Assembly: GCA_963757565.1 (NCBI GenBank)
Contig: CAVWSB010000003.1
Coordinates: 70,977-134,976 of the forward strand
Reading direction: 5' to 3'
From: PALSA-894 sp963757565
GTDB taxonomy: Bacteria > Pseudomonadota > Alphaproteobacteria > Rhizobiales > Xanthobacteraceae
Length of the DNA stretch: 64,000 bases
The notes under the pieces were generated by a model. That model saw only the letters and a program-made list of their open reading frames with translations. It did no database searches and had not been told where the DNA came from. The position numbers and the translations under genes are program-made. Positions 46,037 through 54,850 of this stretch are shown here, one piece after another. How positions within the stretch are numbered: the first letter of the stretch is position 1; each line of letters begins with the position of its first letter.

Positions 46037-46554
46037 CGCACGCCTCCACGCGTCTCAATCGCCCAAAGAAGGATAGCGATCGCGTCGGCTTCGTTGTCGT
46101 CAGCAGGTTGATGGCCGCGTGCGCGAACCGCATTCATCACGGCGTGCTTGTCGGCGTTGCCCTTGCCGGCAATGAACTTCTTGATCGTGCCGACCGGAAC
46201 GCCTTGATATGCGAGGTGGCGTTGTTCGCACCAAGACGTCAGGGTTGCGAGAAGGCCGCCATATATGTGAGCTGCGTCGGTGCCGATGTGGCGTCGGACC
46301 TCTTCGAAATAGATCGCGGACAGCCCGGTAGCGTGCGCCGAGATGTCATCGAGCCAGGCCCGGAAGCGCAGGTAGCGCATCCCACCGCCGTCGTAACGGC
46401 TGGGACGGAACGAGACGGTTCCGCTTTCTATTCCGCTACCGGATAAACTGGTTGCCCAGCCGGTGATGGTGCCGAGATCGACAGCCAGAATCGTTGGGTG
46501 GGTGCCATCGACGGGTCGCGCTGATGGGAGCGTAGTTCCGGAAAGGATCGTCAC
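46033..46554 (-). CDS. RuvC-like Holliday junction resolvase
   Basis: 173 residues with an RNase H-like fold: first acidic residue in ILAVDLGTITGWAT near residue 26, second in SAIYFEEVRR near 82, and the C-terminal acidic pair in PADDNEADAIAILLW near 157, with an intervening VGTIKKFIAGKGNADKHAVM. This is typical of phage RuvC-like resolvases that cut branched DNA during recombination and before packaging. It diverges from the RecD2 helicase across the iteron-like array. Confidence 0.82.
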   Translation of the reverse strand: MTILSGTTLPSARPVDGTHPTILAVDLGTITGWATSLSGSGIESGTVSFRPSRYDGGGMRYLRFRAWLDDISAHATGLSAIYFEEVRRHIGTDAAHIYGGLLATLTSWCEQRHLAYQGVPVGTIKKFIAGKGNADKHAVMNAVRARGHQPADDNEADAIAILLWAIETRGGVR

Positions 46555-46677
46555 AGGGAAGGCTCACAAAAGTGGGCCTTCGGCTTCGGTCGCATTGTTT
46601 TTACGATCGCGGAATCGTCAGCTCAAGAAAAATCGAACAACTGGTCAGAAGGAACTTCAAGGCTCGGCGTGCGAGCA

Positions 46678-46940
46678 GTGTCACCAACCTCGCAATCGAT
46701 TGGTGACACCAGCTTTTGCTGTCGCGACAGATACTTAGGTTGCGATGTCACCAATCTTTTGTGTCACCAACCACTTCGAACATATTCCGTATAGGAAAAT
46801 TGAATCCGTCGTCGAATCTCCATTTCCACGTATAGATTTAGAAATCGATGGTGACATTGGTGACACCGTTGTTATTGCAGCGGAATTTGTGTCACCAACC
46901 TCCATACGAGGTTGGTGACACCGCCGAGGTTGGTGACACC
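46678..46940. repeat. iteron-like array of TTGGTGACACC motifs
   Basis: Nine copies of TTGGTGACA(CC) or its complement: reverse copies at 46679-46687, 46746-46754, 46762-46770 and 46890-46898; forward copies at 46700-46710, 46849-46856 (imperfect), 46857-46867, 46912-46922 and 46930-46940. The copies at 46889-46921 make a near-perfect palindrome: GTGTCACCAACCTC, five bases, GAGGTTGGTGACAC. An AT-richer stretch (46775-46848) sits in the middle. The array fills the gap between divergent resolvase and helicase genes and looks like a replication origin or multi-operator control region. Confidence 0.8.
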
Positions 46941-46965
46941 GTGAGCGCTCTGTGATGCCTCGGCG

Positions 46966-49185
46966 ATGACTCAAATGACGGCGCAGTTTTCCTCAAGCCC
47001 GCAGGAAGCCCTGGCCGGCGTCGTCGAGCGCGTCACGTACCACAATCCCGACAACGGCTTTTGCGTACTGCGCGCCAAAGTTCGGGGACATCGGGAACTC
47101 GTCACTGTGGTTGGCCACGCCGCCGCCATCGCGGCAGGCGAGTGGATCACCGTCACTGGCGAATGGACGAATGACCGAAATCACGGTCAGCAGTTCAAGG
47201 CCCGGTTTCTCCGCACCTCGCCACCGACTACCTCCGAAGGGATCGAGAAATATCTTTCTTCTGGCATGATCCGAGGCGTCGGCCCGGTGTACGCCAAGAA
47301 GCTTGTCGGCATTTTCGGTGAGCAGGTTTTTGACGTCATAGAAGCCAACCCCGAGCGACTGCGGGAGGTCGATGGCATCGGTCCAAAGCGCGCGGCCAGC
47401 ATTCTTGCCGCATGGTCGGAGCAGAAGGCCGTGCGCGAGATCATGGTCTTTCTGCACGAGCACAGCGTCGGTACGGCGCGCGCGGTTCGGATCTTCAAGA
47501 CGTATGGCAGCGATGCCATCCAGGTAATGTCTGAAAACCCTTACCGCTTGGCCCGCGACATTCGGGGCATCGGGTTCAAGACCGCCGACATGATCGCCAT
47601 GAAGCTGGGCGTGGAGAAGACAGCCCCCATCCGTGTGCGAGCCGGCATTTCCTACGCATTGACCGAAGCTATGGATGAAGGTCACTGCGGCCTGCCGACA
47701 GCAGAGTTGATACCCCTTGCTGAAAAGCTTCTGGAGGTTCCTGCTGAATTGGTTCTATCGGCTTTGGACCTAGAACTGCGCGACGGCACGGTCATAGCTG
47801 ACCGAGTCGGCGACACCGCCTGTGTGTTCCTGTCCGGACTTTATCGCGCGGAACGGGTCATCGCAGAGCGGTTGATGCAACTTTCCGGCGGAAAGCTTCC
47901 TTGGCCTTCAATCGATCCTGCCAAAGCAATCCCCTGGACCGAAGAACGCATGAGGCTTTCCCTCGCGCCCAGCCAGGTAGCCGCCATTACGGTGGCCCTG
48001 ACGTCCAAAGCGTTGGTCATCACCGGCGGGCCCGGCGTTGGGAAGACGACGATCGTCAAAGGCATCCTTCGCATCCTTGCAGCAAAGGGGACGAAACTTC
48101 TTCTCTGCGCGCCGACGGGTCGCGCGGCCAAGCGCTTGGCCGAAACCACTGGTTTGGATGCCGTGACGATTCATCGTCTTCTGGAAACCGATCCAAAAAG
48201 GGGCGGGTTCAAGCGTGATGAGCTCAATCCGCTTGATTGCGACCTCCTGGTTGTTGACGAGTCGTCGATGATCGACGTGATGCTCATGCAAGCGCTGGTG
48301 AAAGCAATCCCGCACAGCGCAGCGTTGCTGATGGTCGGCGACATCGATCAGTTGCCTTCGGTAGGCCCAGGCCAAATCCTCGCCGACATAATCGCGTCAG
48401 GGGCTCTGCCGGTCGTTCGCCTGACGGAGGTCTTCCGACAGGCTGCGCAGAGCCGCATCATCACGACGGCTCACCAGATCAATCAGGGCTTGATGCCGGT
48501 CCTTGCCCGTCCCGAGGCGGAAAGCGACTTCTATTTTGTCCAAGCGGAAACCTCAGAGGAGACCGCATCTCGCATCATCGAATTGGTGAAGACACGAATT
48601 CCGCAAAGGTTTGCCCTCGATCCGATGCGCGACATCCAGGTGTTATGCCCCATGAATCGCGGTGGTGTCGGCGCCCGGTCGCTCAATATTGAATTGCAAG
48701 CGGCGCTCAATCCGGCGGGCGAGCGAAAGGTCGAGCGGTTCGGATGGACATTCGGACCGAACGATAAGGTGATGCAGATCGAAAATGACTACGACAAGGA
48801 AGTCTATAACGGCGACATCGGTTACGTTCAGGACGTGGACTTAACAGTGGGAGAGCTGACGGCGACCTTTGACGGCCGCATCGTGATCTATTCATTCGGC
48901 GAGCTTGATAGCTTGGTGCCTGCCTACGCGGTAACAATTCACAAGAGCCAAGGTTCTGAATACGCCGCGGTAGTCATCCCTGTGACGACACAGCACTATC
49001 CGATGCTTCAAAGAAACCTGCTCTACACGGGCGTGACAAGAGGAAAGAAACTCGTCGTCCTGGTGGGACAGAAGAAGGCTGTGGCGATGGCCGTCCGCAA
49101 TGCCTCGGGGCGACGCAGGTGGTCCAAGCTCTGTGAATGGCTCCCTAGTCGTCCGTTTGGTACGAGCGCGATACAGTTCCAATAG
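46966..49185 (+). CDS. recD2: RecD2-type ATP-dependent DNA helicase
   Basis: 739 residues. N-terminal OB-like domain (LAGVVERVTYHNPDNGFCVL), helix-hairpin-helix region (GPVYAKKLVGIFGEQVFDVI and LREVDGIGPKRAASILAAW), then superfamily 1 motor: Walker A ITGGPGVGKTTIVKG, LLCAPTGRAAKRLAETT, Walker B LLVVDESSMIDVMLM, GDIDQLPSVGPGQ, VRLTEVFRQAAQSRI and the final AVTIHKSQGSEYAAVVIPV with LLYTGVTRGKK. This is the RecD2 family, a 5'-3' helicase acting alone. Full length. Located right after the iteron-like array, so it may take part in element replication. Start ATG at 46966 or 46975. Confidence 0.92.
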   Translation: MTQMTAQFSSSPQEALAGVVERVTYHNPDNGFCVLRAKVRGHRELVTVVGHAAAIAAGEWITVTGEWTNDRNHGQQFKARFLRTSPPTTSEGIEKYLSSGMIRGVGPVYAKKLVGIFGEQVFDVIEANPERLREVDGIGPKRAASILAAWSEQKAVREIMVFLHEHSVGTARAVRIFKTYGSDAIQVMSENPYRLARDIRGIGFKTADMIAMKLGVEKTAPIRVRAGISYALTEAMDEGHCGLPTAELIPLAEKLLEVPAELVLSALDLELRDGTVIADRVGDTACVFLSGLYRAERVIAERLMQLSGGKLPWPSIDPAKAIPWTEERMRLSLAPSQVAAITVALTSKALVITGGPGVGKTTIVKGILRILAAKGTKLLLCAPTGRAAKRLAETTGLDAVTIHRLLETDPKRGGFKRDELNPLDCDLLVVDESSMIDVMLMQALVKAIPHSAALLMVGDIDQLPSVGPGQILADIIASGALPVVRLTEVFRQAAQSRIITTAHQINQGLMPVLARPEAESDFYFVQAETSEETASRIIELVKTRIPQRFALDPMRDIQVLCPMNRGGVGARSLNIELQAALNPAGERKVERFGWTFGPNDKVMQIENDYDKEVYNGDIGYVQDVDLTVGELTATFDGRIVIYSFGELDSLVPAYAVTIHKSQGSEYAAVVIPVTTQHYPMLQRNLLYTGVTRGKKLVVLVGQKKAVAMAVRNASGRRRWSKLCEWLPSRPFGTSAIQFQ

Positions 49186-49680
49186 GGTCGTTCCTCGGGG
49201 AGCCGCCTCGAAGGCGTCCCTGACGAAGGGCAACTGGCGTTCAGAGCGGACTCGGCACTAAGATTTTCAAGCCTCCAGCCAACAGATGGTTGGGGCGGCA
49301 CGCAGGAGCGCGCCTGCGCTCCAATCACCGTACCAGCTCACAACTTCTAGGACGCGCCAACGGCCGCTCGTCGAGGACCACGAGTCATTTTACCGTGCAC
49401 CGTTGGGCCTCAATCGCGTGCAATGGTGCCGCCAACAGCGATCGCCGGCGCGCGCAGCGTTAACCCATGATAAGACGCCGAGGTCTCCTGCGACGTGTGG
49501 TTCGCCGCACTGGCGTAACGCGTTGGCGGTCCGTTCAGACTGCGAAGCTCTAAGCAGTATTGCGCGCTCTTCGGGCGCTTCGTTTTCAACGAGATCTCCC
49601 GATCACCCAAGAAGAACCTTTTTTGCGATCGCGCGTTCTTGGGCGGGGCCATGAGCGCTCCAAGTTGTTGGAGGTCGACC
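49186..49680. other. intergenic region upstream of membrane protein gene
   Basis: About 495 bases. Frames on both strands are short and unlike any family. It contains the promoter-like element at 49613-49637; otherwise I see no repeat or hairpin that stands out. Confidence 0.5.
49613..49637 (+). promoter_or_regulatory. possible EcfG-type promoter of cargo operon
   Basis: AGAAC (49613-49617), 16 bases, CGTT (49634-49637): one mismatch in the first base of GGAAC-N16/17-CGTT, 43 bases before the ATG at 49681. Correct strand and distance, but such one-mismatch sites are frequent by chance. Confidence 0.3.
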
Positions 49681-50130
49681 ATGACCATCTCGGCGCAGAC
49701 GGCGTCCAGGAGCGCCCGAGACGAATTCTATCACCGATCAGCTCATCCGCTTCATCTATTCCTGCTCAGCGGAGCCGCGTGTCTTCTCCTGGGAGGGCTC
49801 CTGAGCGACTGGGCCTACTTCTCGAGTACCGAAATACAGTGGAAGAACTTCGCGGGCTGGCTCATTTTCGCTGGTCTGATTTTGGGCGCCTTTGCGCTGC
49901 TATGGGCTTTGTTTGACCTGAGCCGCGCTGGTTATGACCGGGGACGGCGGGGCATCTACTTCGTTCTGCTGCTCGCGGCTTGGATCCTTGGCATCATCAA
50001 CGAGTTGATACACGCCAAAGACGCGTGGGCGAGCATGCCTGAGGCACTCATCTTGTCTGCTATCGCGGCTGCACTTGGGCTAGCGGCAACGGTCATCGGT
50101 TTCTCCGCGGGTACGAGCCACAGGGCATAG
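49681..50130 (+). CDS. DUF2231-type multi-pass membrane protein
   Basis: About 149 residues from the ATG at 49681, which follows GGAGG. Four hydrophobic helices: LHLFLLSGAACLLLGGLLSD, WLIFAGLILGAFALLWALFD, GIYFVLLLAAWILGIINELI and ALILSAIAAALGLAATVIGF; the N-terminal HPLH before helix 1 is typical of DUF2231. In rhizobia this gene is usually paired, as here (three-base gap), with a PQQ-type sugar dehydrogenase and may pass electrons to the respiratory chain or anchor a cytochrome. That role is inferred. Confidence 0.8.
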   Translation: MTISAQTASRSARDEFYHRSAHPLHLFLLSGAACLLLGGLLSDWAYFSSTEIQWKNFAGWLIFAGLILGAFALLWALFDLSRAGYDRGRRGIYFVLLLAAWILGIINELIHAKDAWASMPEALILSAIAAALGLAATVIGFSAGTSHRA

Positions 50131-50133
50131 AAG

Positions 50134-51426
50134 ATGAGAAGTGCAAGATTACTCGCCCTTGTTGCCCTCCTGGCCGCGTCAGCTTCGGACGCGCAAAACT
50201 CCGATATCGCGCAGTATGGACCTGATCCCACGCTTCCGCAGCCCTCCCGCGGGCTGCTACCGACCATGAAAATTGCCGATCCGGCGCCATGGGCCGGTCA
50301 CCAACCAAGAGCGCCGCAGGGATACACCGTCACTGCAATTGCCACCGGCCTGAGAATTCCGCGTCAGACTCTGGTTCTTCCAAACGGGGATATTCTGGTT
50401 GCCGAAGGTAGAGGCGGCGCCGATCCCACGCTGACGCCCAAAGATTTCATTGCCGGGATCATTAAAGCGCGAGGGGTAACCCACGTGGCCAGCGGCAACC
50501 GGCTGACCTTGTTGCGAGACAAGGACGGAAATGGCGTCTACGAGCAGATCGTCTTTGCCGAAAACCTGAACGCGCCATACGGCATGGCGCTGATCGGGAA
50601 CAAGCTTTACGTTGCGAACCAGGATGCGCTCGTCCGTTTCGACTATGAGGTCGGACAAACCCGGGCAAGCGGACCGCCGGTCAAGATTACGGACCTGCCA
50701 TCATATATGAATCATCATTGGACGAAGGCGTTGGCAGCCAGTGCCGACGGGCGTTTCCTGTACGTGGGTGTCGGCTCCAACAGCAACATCACGGAACGTG
50801 GCATGCTCGCCGAGGTCGACCGTGCGAGGATTTGGGAAGTCGATGCGGCAAGTGGCGCCCATCGGCCCTATGCGACAGGCGTGCGAAATCCGACGGCGCT
50901 GGCCATTCAGCCGGCGAGCGGACAGCTCTGGGCCGTCGCGAACGAACGCGATGAACTCGGCTCCGACCTCGTGCCAGACTACCTGACTGCCGTCAAAGAC
51001 GGCGGATTCTATGGATGGCCGTACAGCTATTGGGGGCAACACGTCGACACGCGAGTCCACCCGCAGGATCCGCAGCAGGTCGCAGCCGCGATCCGCCCCG
51101 ATTACAGTTTGGGGTCGCACGTTGCGGCCCTTGGCCTCTCCTTCTCCGCGCCCAGCATGGGAGACAAATTCGCTGACGGCGTATTCGTCGGCGAGCACGG
51201 AAGTTGGAATCGGACGCCGCCCGCGGGCTACAAGGTTGTCTTTGTGCCATTCAGCAACGGCCGTCCTGCGGGTCCGCCGGTCGATTTCCTGGAAGGATTC
51301 ATGGGCGAGGACGGCAAAACCTACGGCCGTCCGGTCGGGGTCGAGGTCGACGGCAGCCGCGGCGCGCTGATCGTTGCCGACGACCTGTCCAACACGATAT
51401 GGCGGGTGAGCCCTAAGCGTCAGTAG
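50134..51426 (+). CDS. PQQ-dependent sugar (sorbosone-type) dehydrogenase
   Basis: 430 residues with an N-terminal signal peptide (LLALVALLAASASDA), so exported to the periplasm. The body is a six-bladed beta-propeller of the soluble glucose/sorbosone dehydrogenase family: LRIPRQTLVLPNGDILVAEG, LNAPYGMALIGNKLYVAN, ATGVRNPTALAIQPASGQLW, DGGFYGWPYSYWGQHVD, SHVAALGLSFSAP and VGEHGSWNRTPPAGYKVVFV. These enzymes oxidise aldoses or related carbonyls with PQQ. The gene pair is unrelated to phage functions, intact, and interrupts the element's replication genes, so it is cargo. Confidence 0.87.
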   Translation: MRSARLLALVALLAASASDAQNSDIAQYGPDPTLPQPSRGLLPTMKIADPAPWAGHQPRAPQGYTVTAIATGLRIPRQTLVLPNGDILVAEGRGGADPTLTPKDFIAGIIKARGVTHVASGNRLTLLRDKDGNGVYEQIVFAENLNAPYGMALIGNKLYVANQDALVRFDYEVGQTRASGPPVKITDLPSYMNHHWTKALAASADGRFLYVGVGSNSNITERGMLAEVDRARIWEVDAASGAHRPYATGVRNPTALAIQPASGQLWAVANERDELGSDLVPDYLTAVKDGGFYGWPYSYWGQHVDTRVHPQDPQQVAAAIRPDYSLGSHVAALGLSFSAPSMGDKFADGVFVGEHGSWNRTPPAGYKVVFVPFSNGRPAGPPVDFLEGFMGEDGKTYGRPVGVEVDGSRGALIVADDLSNTIWRVSPKRQ

Positions 51427-51565
51427 CAACAGGTTTTTAAATTTGCATGCCATCACTGCCGAACTCATTTAACAGCCAACTATCTCGTCTTCATCAAGCC
51501 GGCATCTATCGCAGCACGCTTACGTATCTGCGCCCTAATAAATCGACCTAATGTACTGAAGACTA

Positions 51566-54108
51566 CTACCGCCGGTATCGCCATTCTCGGGCAAACTCGC
51601 GCCCCGATCCGATTCTCGCCTGATACCTTTGCCAATCATGCGCTTTTAGGTAAGCGGTGACTCGCAACTGATCCGCACGCGTCCATCTCGCCGCCTCGAT
51701 TCCCAATGCGCTCTCGAGGATCTCGCCGACAGATGTGTCGGCTAACGCACTGGCTCGCTCCGTTTCTTCGTCATGCCAATCGTCGTAGTTTCCGTAACCT
51801 CGATTGACCCGCTTGCGATCAAAAGCCAGCCAGCGATCGATGCGAGTGTCCCAGGCATCTCCTTGGTAGCGTTGTTCTTGCTCCCCCTTGGCCAATGCGA
51901 TCAACTCAGGCTCGTTCAGCCACCACACCGCCCCCTCTCGATAACGCGCGACCGCTTCCGCCCAAAGCTGATCCCGTTGCGACTGCAGCGCATCCAAGTC
52001 GATCACGCCGCAGCGGATTGGCCAAAAGCGGCGATTGCCGGTTTCATCGCGTAGATAGGTATCTGGATTGACGCTGCCGGCGAACACGCACTGGCGGGGC
52101 ACTGCGATCACGTAACGTTCGTAAGGCGGCCGGTAACGATCGATCGTGCGGGTCAAAAACGCCTTAATTCGCGACACCTCTGCGCGGCTGATGGCGTCAA
52201 GCTCCGCGATCTCGATGATCCACGTGCCACGCATCTGCTGGGCGGCATCCTTTGAGCCAATCTCTGCCAATTCGTCGGTGAACCACTCTTCGCCGGCCAA
52301 AGCTTTCAGAGCGCTCGATTTCTTGGCGCCTTGCGGGCCCTCGAGGATGAGCATGTGGTCCGCTTTGATGCCAGGCCGCATGATGCGTGCCACCGCTGAG
52401 ATCATCCACCGCGATCCGAACGCGCGATTGAGCGGTGTGTCCGCGGCCCCAAGGTAGGTGGTTGTCCAGGTCTCAAGTCGAGGCTGTGCCGTCCCAACGC
52501 AACGAGTTGAGATAGTTGCGGACTGGATGGACACGAATGTCACGAGCGACCACGCCCACACTGCGGCTGACGATGACAGGCGCGACGTTGATTTCTCGAC
52601 GCTGCAGCCACTCTGCACATCTCACGTCATCCGCATCGCTCCAGACACGGTACACGCTGGCCGTTTGCGCCTCCCAAGGCAGAGAGCGCATCACAAGGAT
52701 CTCCTGCCGGAATTCGTCGAACACGAGGGCACCAGCGAAAGCCTCATCATTCGAGAGCGCGGTGATCACGTTGGCTTCGTTGCGCTCGGGCGTGCCAGCG
52801 AGATCGAGCCGCAACTGGGCAGACCAGCGCGGACGACTGGGACGCTCGTGAATGTTTCCGGTCGCGCTGAGCCGACGCCGTAGCTCGCCGATCTGCTTGT
52901 CCAGGATGGCGACCGGGATGCCGGTGGCCACCTTGATAGCCGCAAGGACCTGCCGTTCGGGCAACGGCTCCAATCGCGCCTGAACGAGCTGGCCGAGGAT
53001 CGTGCCGAGTGCCTGCAGGTCAGGAGGTCTGCTCAGTCTTGCGGCGGCGGCTTCAAAATCGGCACCGCTCGTCAGCGTGACGGCTGCCTGGCTGGGGCGC
53101 GCGCCCACGTAGTCCTTCTCGGACACGCCATGCCGAAGGTCATCGTTGAAATCGTCGCCGTGCAGCGGCGACACGATCGCAGTTTCGATCCCGCACTCCT
53201 TGAGACGCTCCGCAAGGTCCGCCGCGGCCTGCTGGCCCGCGGTACCCGCGTCTGCAAAAATCGTGATGCGTTTCACGGGTTGAGGCCACTCCCAGCGACG
53301 CAGTCCGTCGGCCGAGAGCGCGGCCCACGTCGGAACATTGAAGATTGCCTGGGCGGAGAGTGCCGTCTCGATCCCCTCGGCAATTCCAAGGTGCCCGTCG
53401 TCACCAATCGGCGAGAGCCGTACCGAGCCGCCGGCGATTTGGCCCAGCATCTTTTTGCCGGGCGGGGCCTTGGCCGAGCCATCGTCCAGCAGGTACGTGC
53501 GATGAATTCCGCCAGTCGGCTCCCCGGCGCCATTGCGGACGATCGCGACAATTCCACACCACCCGCGCTTGGTGTCGAAATCACTGAGGTCGTCGTTGAA
53601 CAGCAGATCCGCGCTTCCTGGAATCCTCCAATCCCCGTTCATCGAGATAACGTTGAGCTACGGTCCCGACGATCGGTACGCAGCCGGCGATGATGCGCGC
53701 GATCTCGTGACTGTGGTCAACGCGGGGGATGCCGGATGGCGCTGCGGGGGCTGGACGATCAAGCCGGGCCTGCTTTGCGGCCTCTTCGAACATTGCGACG
53801 CCCGACACCCCGGTGGAGTGATGGATCAGATCGATGGGACCCGCCGACTCGCCGGTGGCGTGATCAAAGCCCCAACCGGCGCGCGGACCACGCAGGTGAA
53901 TGACGCAAGAGCCTTCGCCACGAGGCGCACGTCCGGAGAGGTCGGCGCAGCGCAGCGTCTTTCGGTCCGCCGACATGCGGGCATGCGGAAAGAACGGCGG
54001 CAGCCAATCGGCTGCCGTCGTGCAAAGACGTTCACGGATCGCATGGAGATCGTAGCGTGGAGGTGGTTGCCAGACCTCGTTGAGGTCGATGTAGGGGAGC
54101 AAGTCCAT
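51566..54108 (-). CDS. phage primase-helicase: Toprim primase plus VapE-type helicase (two apparent frameshifts)
   Basis: About 845 residues over three frames. N-terminal part starts at 54108 (LDLLPYI-like DLLPYIDLNEVWQPP, RCADLSGRAPRGEGSCVIHL, WGFDHATGESAGPIDLI). Near 53627 one extra G breaks it; the next frame gives a Toprim primase region: WCGIVAIVRNGAGEP, LGIAEGIETALSAQAIF, AALSADGLRRW and KRITIFADAGTAGQQAA. Near 52488 a second shift leads into a VapE/SF3 helicase: ILEGPQGAKKSSALKALAG (P-loop), EIAELDAISRAEVSRIKAFL and RQCVFAGSVNPDTYLRDETG with NRRFWPIRC. It would prime and unwind element DNA. Confidence 0.83.
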
Positions 54109-54117
54109 TGGTCCGGG

Positions 54118-54840
54118 CTAGCTATCTGCCGAGCCTAAGGAACGCGGTTCACCTGATGGCACTAAATTGAGATCCAGTACGAGGGGTTTGACATGGTCCG
54201 GGACGCGAGGAGGGTGCTGCAGTCGCCGAAGCAGACCTGACCGGGCAAGCGCTTTCGCCGCGTCTCTCGTTATTCCGAAAAAGGCTGCAATGTCGGAGAG
54301 TAGGGCGGGCTGGCCCTCGAATTCATACCAGCATATGCCGCTGCGGTTCCGGCTTTGCACATCGGACGGTGCCCAGCGGCAGTTTCCGGGTTCGTAGTGA
54401 CCATCTGGATCTATGCGATCGAGGCTGTAATTGGGATCGGGTTTTGATCCCATATCCCGCAAGAACGTTTCGAAGCTGTCGTGCCACTCGGCACAGATAT
54501 TGATGCCTCGCCCGCCATAGCGGTAGAAAGAGTCGCTCTTTGGATCTTCGCATCTCTTTTTCGCGCCGAGCCACGACATGTATTCGGGGGTCGGCCGTTG
54601 TCCACGATTATGCCCGTGTCGAAGTTTGAGTTCGAGCGCAAGGCAGCCGCAACTTCGACTTCCCCCGGCGTCGGACCGTAGTGCAAGCCGCAGGCTCTGA
54701 TCCAAGACCAGCTTTTCGGTCCCGCACTCGCAACAGCAATTCCAACGAGCGCGCGCTCGACCAGATGGTGAGATCGCGGATGGTCCGACACTGAGAATCC
54801 GCCAGCGGTGGACCCGATCACCTCTGCTAAGTTCTGTCAT
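54118..54840 (-). CDS. phage HNH-type homing endonuclease-like protein
   Basis: 240 residues. N-terminal zinc-ribbon-like cysteines (WNCCCECGTEKLVLDQ and GSRSCGCLALE), then EYMSWLGAKKRCEDPKSDSF and YRYGGRGINICAEWHDSFET, and the SLDRIDPDGHYEPGNCRWAP segment that in phage HNH proteins contains the nuclease residues; a C-terminal HTH-like AAFFGITRDAAKALARSG. Such genes move between phage genomes by cutting DNA at the insertion site. Ten bases upstream of the primase gene; intact. Confidence 0.8.
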   Translation of the reverse strand: MTELSRGDRVHRWRILSVGPSAISPSGRARARWNCCCECGTEKLVLDQSLRLALRSDAGGSRSCGCLALELKLRHGHNRGQRPTPEYMSWLGAKKRCEDPKSDSFYRYGGRGINICAEWHDSFETFLRDMGSKPDPNYSLDRIDPDGHYEPGNCRWAPSDVQSRNRSGICWYEFEGQPALLSDIAAFFGITRDAAKALARSGLLRRLQHPPRVPDHVKPLVLDLNLVPSGEPRSLGSADS

Positions 54841-54850
54841 GCTGGTGAGC

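Noticed and set aside
46678..46940. Possible CRISPR array
   Set aside because: The repeats are only 9-13 bases, occur in both orientations and have irregular spacing from 1 to about 80 bases; no cas gene is seen.
46735..46974. Minus-strand reading frame across the iteron-like array
   Set aside because: Its codons are built from the repeats themselves (two CHQPR units), there is no similarity to any family, and it overlaps the start of recD2.
49410..49688. Minus-strand frame of 92 codons upstream of the DUF2231 gene
   Set aside because: No recognisable motif and it covers the promoter-like element and the ribosome binding site of the plus-strand gene.
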